Part shown: in pieces, positions 1 to 5,350 of the stretch
How positions within the stretch are numbered: position 1 is the first letter of the stretch
Layout: the number at the start of each line of letters is the position of its first letter
Source: Allobrachymonas sp.
Lineage (GTDB): Bacteria > Pseudomonadota > Gammaproteobacteria > Burkholderiales > Burkholderiaceae
DNA: 5,350 bases
Assembly: GCA_030529305.1 (NCBI GenBank)
Contig: JAUMXD010000094.1
Location: 1 to 5,350 of the forward strand
Direction of reading: 5' to 3'
The notes under the pieces: model-generated
What the model was told of the DNA's origin: nothing
Databases searched by the model: none
The model's input: only the letters and a program-made list of their open reading frames with translations
Translations under genes and position numbers: made by a program

Positions 1-21
1 TGGGCTGCTGGGCTGCTGGGC
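1..21. repeat. 8-bp tandem repeat cut by the window edge
   Basis: The unit TGGGCTGC occurs twice in tandem (1-8 and 9-16), followed by a partial third copy (17-20). The array starts at the window edge, so its full length is unknown. It lies just downstream of a leftward -10 box at 25-30, so it would fall in the early transcribed leader of whatever gene lies to the left. The copy number is low and the array could be chance. Confidence 0.6.
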
Positions 22-24
22 ATA

Positions 25-59
25 ATTATACCTTAACTTGTTGATTTAAAAGAATTTTT
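25..59 (-). promoter_or_regulatory. Probable leftward promoter for a gene outside the window
   Basis: Read on the minus strand, positions 30 to 25 are TATAAT, a perfect sigma-70 -10 box. The upstream DNA (about 31-59) is strikingly AT-rich for this genome, with A and T runs that could act as an UP element. The -35 region is poor: at 17-18 bp spacing the hexamer is TCTTTT or TTCTTT. Transcription would start near position 18 and run off the left edge. The call rests on the -10 box and base composition only. Confidence 0.4.
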
Positions 60-101
60 CATGCTTTGACCTTGGGTTTGCATAGCGCTTTGTTCAGCGT
101 T

Positions 102-115
102 TTGGCGCGCGCCAA
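102..115. repeat. 14-bp perfect palindrome
   Basis: TTGGCGCGCGCCAA is its own reverse complement. It sits between the alaS terminator and the AT-rich leftward promoter region. It is not followed by a T tract in either direction, so it does not look like a terminator. It could be a protein-binding site or a tight hairpin. No function is assigned. Confidence 0.55.
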
Positions 116-125
116 GCCTGAGGCC

Positions 126-162
126 AAAAAAAGCGGTGCGTTGGTTTACCGGCGCACCGCTT
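126..162 (-). terminator. Rho-independent terminator of alaS
   Basis: On the minus strand, 27 bases after the alaS stop codon, the sequence forms a perfect 10-bp stem (AAGCGGTGCG pairing with CGCACCGCTT, plus-strand arms 131-140 and 153-162) with a 12-base loop. The stem runs straight into a tract of seven T (positions 132 to 126 read on the minus strand). This is the classic form of an intrinsic terminator and its orientation fits alaS. Confidence 0.92.
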
Positions 163-189
163 GGGTCTCATGGGACAGGGGCCATGCGT

Positions 190-2820
<2,631 letters not shown>

Positions 2821-2839
2821 GATGGGCGGCACCAAAAAA

Positions 2840-2864
2840 GCAAGCCCTGCCTGGCAAAGCCTGC
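2840..2864 (-). repeat. Imperfect 11-bp direct repeat in the alaS leader
   Basis: GCAAGCCCTGC (2840-2850) and GCAAAGCCTGC (2854-2864) are near-identical copies spaced 14 bp apart, about one and a third helix turns. They lie between the presumed alaS start of transcription and its start codon. They could be paired binding sites or leader RNA structure, or chance. Escherichia coli AlaRS is known to repress its own gene by binding DNA near the promoter, but I cannot say whether these repeats do anything similar. Confidence 0.3.
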
Positions 2865-2886
2865 ATCAAGAAAAGGTAAACGGCTG

Positions 2887-2915
2887 ATTATAAATTTGGC
2901 ACCTTTTTTCTGCAG
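2887..2915 (-). promoter_or_regulatory. Probable alaS promoter
   Basis: On the minus strand, positions 2892 to 2887 read TATAAT, an exact -10 consensus, in a short AT-rich patch (2886-2897). The -35 region at 16-18 bp spacing (about 2909-2916) reads TGCAGA or CTGCAG and matches TTGACA poorly. Initiation would fall near 2880, giving a leader of about 60 bases before the alaS ATG at 2820. GGTGCC occurs on the minus strand both just upstream of the -10 (2903-2898) and near the start codon (2833-2828), which may be chance. Confidence 0.5.
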
Positions 2916-2960
2916 CGCAGCACCGCGCCGCCCGCCGCTGCCCGCTTGATTGATGGCCCA

Positions 2961-2993
2961 TGTGTTGCGCGCTTGTTGCAAGAGGCTGACACA
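2961..2993. promoter_or_regulatory. Candidate operator dyad in the alaS-gabD gap
   Basis: Two nested inverted repeats share one centre at position 2977: CTTG/CAAG (2972-2975 with 2979-2982) and TGTGT/ACACA (2961-2965 with 2989-2993). Over the 33 bp, 10 of 16 opposing positions are complementary. It lies about 150 bp before the gabD-like start and about 70 bp upstream of the alaS -10. It might be a regulator site for either divergent gene. No specific regulator is recognised. Confidence 0.25.
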
Positions 2994-3087
2994 AACCACA
3001 GGACGCGCCACAAGCAGCCACCCCAAGCCAGCGTCGGCCGCTACGCCACACAAGCACGTCGCATGGTTTTTCCGTCGCACCAATAAT
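2994..3087. other. Rest of the divergent intergenic region, no clear signal
   Basis: The gap between alaS and the gabD-like gene is 322 bases (2821-3142). Apart from the sites listed separately, this part holds no convincing gene or RNA. A rightward promoter for gabD must lie in the gap, but I find no good -35/-10 pair. AATAAT at 3082-3087 is a possible weak -10 without a matching -35. TTGAAA at 3095-3100 resembles a -35 box, but a -10 at normal spacing would put transcription initiation on top of the ribosome binding site. Confidence 0.4.
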
Positions 3088-3107
3088 GCGCGATTTGAAA
3101 TCCGCGC
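3088..3107. promoter_or_regulatory. Inverted repeat upstream of gabD, operator or leader hairpin
   Basis: GATTTGAAATC (3092-3102) is a palindrome around a central G. It is flanked by GCGC on each side (3088-3091 and 3104-3107), with one extra C at 3103. As DNA it could bind a dimeric regulator. As RNA it would form a stem of GCGCGAT with ATC-C-GCGC and the loop TTGAA. It ends 24 bases before the ribosome binding site, well placed to affect transcription or translation initiation. Confidence 0.35.
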
Positions 3108-3131
3108 CCCGCACAGCTTTTGCTTGCATTC

Positions 3132-3138
3132 AAGGAGA
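3132..3138 (+). promoter_or_regulatory. Ribosome binding site that fixes the gabD start
   Basis: AAGGAGA is a strong Shine-Dalgarno match. It ends 4 bases before the ATG at 3143, with the core GGAG 5 bases away. The same reading frame is open from an earlier ATG at 3086, but that one has no such site, so 3143 is the better start. Confidence 0.88.
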
Positions 3139-3142
3139 CAGC

Positions 3143-4618
3143 ATGTCTTTTTCCTTCAGCCCCCAACACCCCTTGGCCCAACTGCGCGAGCCGGCCTTGC
3201 TGCGACACGACGCTTTCGTCAACAACGCCTGGCTGGCCAGCGCCGAACGCTTTGCGGTGCACGACCCCGCCACGGGCGAGGTGCTGGCGCATGTGGCCGA
3301 TCTGGGTGTGCAACACACCCAGGCCGCCATTGATGCCGCGCAAGCCGCCCTGCCCGCCTGGCGCGCCCACAGCCCCAAGCAACGCAGCCAGTTGCTGCGC
3401 CGATGGTTCGACCTGATCGTGGCCCATCAAGACGATCTGGCCCGCCTCATCACTGCCGAGCAAGGCAAGCCGCTGGCCGAAGCGCGCAGCGAAGCCCTGT
3501 ACGGCGCCCAGTTCGTGGAGTGGTATGCCGAAGAGGCCAAGCGCATTTATGGCGAAGTGGTGCCGTCTTTTGCGGCTGAGCGGCGCGCGCTGGTGCTGCG
3601 CCAGCCCATCGGCGTGTGCGCGGCCATCACGCCGTGGAACTTTCCGCTGGCGATGATCACGCGCAAGGTGGCCCCTGCCTTGTCGGCAGGCTGCACCGTG
3701 GTGGTCAAGCCGTCGGAGCTCACGCCGCTCAGCGCCCTGGCCCTGGCCGAGCTGGCGCAGCATGCGGGTCTGCCAGCAGGGGTGTTCAATGTGATCACCA
3801 CCTCGCGCAGCGCCGAAGTGGGGCGGGTGCTGTGCGCCAGCCCTGTGGTGCGCTACCTGAGCTTTACCGGCTCAACCGAAGTTGGCCGCATCCTGATGGC
3901 GCAATGCGCACCCACCCTGAAAAAACTGGCGCTGGAACTGGGCGGCAATGCGCCTTTCATCGTGTTTGACGATGCCGATCTCGACCAAGCCGTGGCAGGT
4001 GCCATCGCCAGCAAATACCGCAACGCGGGCCAAACCTGCGTGTGCGCCAACCGCCTGTACGTGCAAGCGGGCGTGTACGACGCATTCGTGCAAAAGCTCG
4101 CATCCGCCGTGGCCCAACTGCAGGCCGGCAACGGCTTTGCGCCAGGCAGCACCATTGGCCCGCTGATTGAAGCCGCCGCACTTGAAAAAGTGCAGGCGCA
4201 CATCCAGGATGCGATTGCCAAAGGCGGCACCCTTGTAACGGGCGGGCAAGCCTTGCAAGGCCAGTTTTTTACGCCCACCGTGATTGCCCACGCCACAACC
4301 GATATGCGCTGCGCCACCGAAGAAACCTTTGGCCCGCTGGCCCCTGTGTTTCGCTTCGAAACCGAACAAGAGGTGATCGCTGCGGCCAACGCCAGCGAAT
4401 ACGGCCTGGCCAGCTACCTGTACAGCCGCGATATGGCGCGCATCGTGCGCTTGAGCGAGGCGCTGGAATACGGCATGGTGGGCGTAAACACCCCTGTGCT
4501 GGGCAGCGAGCAAATACCCTTTGGCGGTATCAAGCAATCGGGCCTGGGACGCGAAGGCGGCCACCAGGGCCTGGACGAATATCTGGAGCTGAAATACATC
4601 AGCCTGGGCGGTTTGTAA
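3143..4618 (+). CDS. gabD: Succinate-semialdehyde dehydrogenase family enzyme (GabD-like)
   Basis: A 491-aa cytosolic aldehyde dehydrogenase, expected to oxidise succinate semialdehyde (possibly glutarate semialdehyde) to the dicarboxylate in GABA, polyamine or lysine breakdown. Catalytic features are intact: N166 in TPWNFP, K189 in VVVKP, the nucleotide-loop FTGSTEVG (241-248), general base E265 in LELGG, nucleophile C299 in NAGQTCVC, and E394 in EETFGP. C301, two residues after the nucleophile, is shared with other SSADHs. The end PFGGIKQSGLGREGG (459-473) is typical of the GabD group. E. coli GabD is 482 aa. Two residues differ from E. coli GabD. Position 192, three after K189, is Glu rather than Ser, which in this superfamily favours NAD. 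The substrate-loop position 454 is Gly rather than Ser. Arg174 and Arg293, likely partners of the substrate carboxylate, are kept. No gabT or transporter is visible beside it. The family call is firm; the exact substrate and cofactor are inference. Confidence 0.9.
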   Translation: MSFSFSPQHPLAQLREPALLRHDAFVNNAWLASAERFAVHDPATGEVLAHVADLGVQHTQAAIDAAQAALPAWRAHSPKQRSQLLRRWFDLIVAHQDDLARLITAEQGKPLAEARSEALYGAQFVEWYAEEAKRIYGEVVPSFAAERRALVLRQPIGVCAAITPWNFPLAMITRKVAPALSAGCTVVVKPSELTPLSALALAELAQHAGLPAGVFNVITTSRSAEVGRVLCASPVVRYLSFTGSTEVGRILMAQCAPTLKKLALELGGNAPFIVFDDADLDQAVAGAIASKYRNAGQTCVCANRLYVQAGVYDAFVQKLASAVAQLQAGNGFAPGSTIGPLIEAAALEKVQAHIQDAIAKGGTLVTGGQALQGQFFTPTVIAHATTDMRCATEETFGPLAPVFRFETEQEVIAAANASEYGLASYLYSRDMARIVRLSEALEYGMVGVNTPVLGSEQIPFGGIKQSGLGREGGHQGLDEYLELKYISLGGL

Positions 4619-4642
4619 GCGGTACAACCCCAGTCGCGACAA

Positions 4643-4665
4643 GCGGCTGGGCCAGCCAGCGCCGC
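4643..4665 (+). other. GC-rich hairpin after gabD, terminator-like but without a T tract
   Basis: GCGGC (4643-4647) pairs with GCCGC (4661-4665), and TGG pairs with CCA inside with a two-base bulge. The overlapping 13-bp GGCTGGGCCAGCC (4645-4657) is a perfect palindrome around a central G. It follows the gabD stop by 24 bases, but no run of T follows, so it is not a standard intrinsic terminator. It also covers the place where a -35 box for the tRNA promoter should be. Confidence 0.35.
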
Positions 4666-4673
4666 GGCAGCGT

Positions 4674-4686
4674 TACAATGCCGCAC
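4674..4686 (+). promoter_or_regulatory. Probable promoter -10 and GC-rich discriminator for tRNA-Gly
   Basis: TACAAT (4674-4679) matches the -10 consensus at five of six positions and ends 12 bases before the mature tRNA, leaving a very short leader. The following GCCGCAC is GC-rich, as in stable-RNA promoters under stringent control. The -35 position (about 4651-4656, GCCAGC) does not match TTGACA, so the call rests on the -10 box and its placement. Confidence 0.5.
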
Positions 4687-4691
4687 CATTT

Positions 4692-4765
4692 GCGGGCGTC
4701 GTTCAATGGTAGGACTCCAGCTTCCCAAGCTGATAACGTGGGTTCGATTCCCATCGCCCGCTCCA
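4692..4765 (+). tRNA. tRNA-Gly, anticodon CCC
   Basis: The 74-nt cloverleaf is complete. The acceptor stem GCGGGCG (4692-4698) pairs perfectly with CGCCCGC (4755-4761). The D stem is GTTC with GGAC around the loop AATGGTA. The anticodon stem CCAGC/GCTGA (4717-4721, 4729-4733) holds the loop TTCCCAA with anticodon CCC at 4724-4726. There is a 4-nt variable loop, and the T stem GTGGG/CCCAT encloses TTCGATT. The discriminator is T (U in the RNA, usual for bacterial tRNA-Gly) and the CCA end is encoded (4763-4765). It reads the glycine codon GGG. The bottom pair of the anticodon stem (27-43) is a C-A mismatch, and the T stem includes one G-U pair. It is a single gene with no other tRNA nearby. 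Confidence 0.97.
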
Positions 4766-4799
4766 TCTGTTCTGGATGCCTTGCCGCATCTTGTCTTTG

Positions 4800-4825
4800 C
4801 AAGCGCTTGAACATTCTGGCGCTTG
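4800..4825. terminator. Hairpin between tRNA-Gly and the convergent membrane gene, weak terminator candidate
   Basis: CAAGCGC (4800-4806) pairs with GCGCTTG (4819-4825) around a 12-base loop. The left arm also belongs to a perfect 10-bp palindrome, CAAGCGCTTG (4800-4809), and GCGCTTGA occurs twice, at 4803-4810 and 4819-4826. Being between convergent transcripts, the hairpin could help end both. The rightward side has only ATCTTT after it and the leftward side has no T run, so termination would be weak or factor-dependent. The remaining gap (4766-4928) shows nothing else I can support. Confidence 0.35.
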
Positions 4826-4928
4826 ATCTTTGGGGCTAATCAGCAGGCCCAAGCCCTTTCACTTGGCTCACCCCAGCCAGCACCCCTTCTTGCTTTCTTG
4901 ATGAGCAGATTTGCCCGCGCAGCCTGCC

Positions 4929-5350
4929 TCAAAGTCCCAGCAGCTTACCCAGCAACAAATGCATGGCAGCGCCTGCGCCCATCAGCCACAGCCACAACAC
5001 GGCAGCCAAAGCCAGCGGCTTAGTACCTGCCCGCACCACGGCCCGCAGTTGAGTCCCCAAACCCAACGCAGCCATGGCCATGGCGAGCAAGGCGTTGTCC
5101 CAAGCGATGATTGTTTGCACGGCGCTGGCCGGCCAATCGATGGCCGAACGCAAGGCCACGCACACGGCAAACGCCCATACAAACCACGGCACGCCGGGGC
5201 GAGCGGGCGAATGGGGCGCAGCGGTTTGATCCGTTTGATCCGCATCAGCCACCACGCCCCCCCGCGTTTGCCACCAGGAAAGCAACAGCAAGAAAGGCCC
5301 CAGCAACATCACGCGCACCATTTTGGTGATGACGGCCGCCTTGGCCGCCT
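4929..5350 (-). CDS. YeiH-family putative sulfate exporter, C-terminal part
   Basis: The last 139 residues of an inner-membrane protein are visible, ending at a TGA (complement of 4929-4931). The gene continues past the right edge, so its start is not seen. The segment beginning AVITKMVRVMLL, then VPWFVWAF, then AMAALGLGTQL, and the hydrophobic end rich in Leu and Trp match the C-terminus of the YeiH/UPF0324 family (PF03601). These are proteins of about 340-350 aa with many membrane helices, often annotated as putative sulfate exporters; the transported substrate is not well established. Visible hydrophobic segments are RVMLLGPFLLLLSWW, PWFVWAFAVCVAL, a region around ALLAMAMAALGLG, and the final segment from LALAAVLWLWLMG. 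A hydrophilic linker carrying DQTDQT joins the first two. The gene converges on the tRNA gene. The family call is good, but the function is inferred from family annotation only. Confidence 0.85.
   Translation of the reverse strand, partial: AAKAAVITKMVRVMLLGPFLLLLSWWQTRGGVVADADQTDQTAAPHSPARPGVPWFVWAFAVCVALRSAIDWPASAVQTIIAWDNALLAMAMAALGLGTQLRAVVRAGTKPLALAAVLWLWLMGAGAAMHLLLGKLLGL
5224..5241 (-). repeat. Perfect 9-bp tandem duplication in the YeiH-like gene
   Basis: GTTTGATCC is repeated in tandem (5224-5232 and 5233-5241). On the coding strand it gives the peptide repeat DQTDQT in the hydrophilic linker between two membrane segments. The reading frame is kept. Such loops vary in length within the family, so a small slippage duplication is plausible. 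Confidence 0.7.

Noticed and set aside
2897..2913. Sigma-54-like TGGCAC followed by TGC on the plus strand
   Set aside because: The GG and GC elements are 12 bases apart instead of the required 10, so it does not fit a -24/-12 promoter.
3086..3142. An upstream ATG that would lengthen the GabD-like protein by 19 residues
   Set aside because: There is no Shine-Dalgarno sequence before it, the extra residues do not resemble a family N-terminus, and a strong AAGGAGA precedes the ATG at 3143.
3041..3763. A 240-codon minus-strand frame opposite the start of gabD
   Set aside because: It is codon-aligned antisense to the conserved catalytic domain and is best explained by GC-rich codon usage. The similar frame at 3872-4642 is rejected for the same reason.
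4599..4814. A 71-codon minus-strand frame containing MGIEPTLSAWEAGVLPLND
   Set aside because: This peptide is the translation of the strand opposite tRNA-Gly, a known source of false protein annotations. The tRNA explains the sequence fully.
4823..5023. A 66-codon plus-strand frame overlapping the tail of the YeiH-like gene
   Set aside because: It has no ribosome binding site and no recognisable similarity, and it overlaps a gene with clear family features on the other strand.

Overview
The window looks like ordinary chromosomal DNA from a GC-rich betaproteobacterium, most likely of the order Burkholderiales and plausibly the family Comamonadaceae. That placement rests on the general look of the protein sequences, the strong bias to G or C at third codon positions, and a CCA-encoding tRNA-Gly. 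I could not test it with a search, so it is an inference.

Layout from left to right. Positions 1-125 are an AT-rich intergenic patch with an 8-bp tandem repeat at the left edge, a likely leftward promoter for a gene outside the window, and a 14-bp perfect palindrome. A textbook intrinsic terminator (126-162) closes alaS, the alanyl-tRNA synthetase gene, which fills 190-2820 on the minus strand. The divergent gap 2821-3142 carries the probable alaS promoter and two dyad-symmetric sequences in front of the next gene. Positions 3143-4618 (plus strand) encode an aldehyde dehydrogenase of the succinate-semialdehyde dehydrogenase (GabD) family with a strong ribosome binding site. A tRNA-Gly(CCC) gene with encoded CCA follows at 4692-4765 behind its own -10 box. 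After a short convergent gap containing a hairpin, the C-terminal part of a YeiH-family membrane protein lies at 4929-5350 on the minus strand and runs off the right edge.

alaS and tRNA-Gly serve translation, the GabD-like enzyme serves carbon or nitrogen catabolism, and the YeiH-like protein is a predicted transporter. The genes face different ways and each seems to have its own signals, so I see no operon and no evidence that they act as one system. I found no mobile element, CRISPR array, toxin-antitoxin pair or defence gene. The most interesting points are residue choices in the GabD-like enzyme: a Glu at the position that discriminates NAD from NADP, and a Gly where known family members have a substrate-anchoring Ser. 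The dyads upstream of that gene come next.
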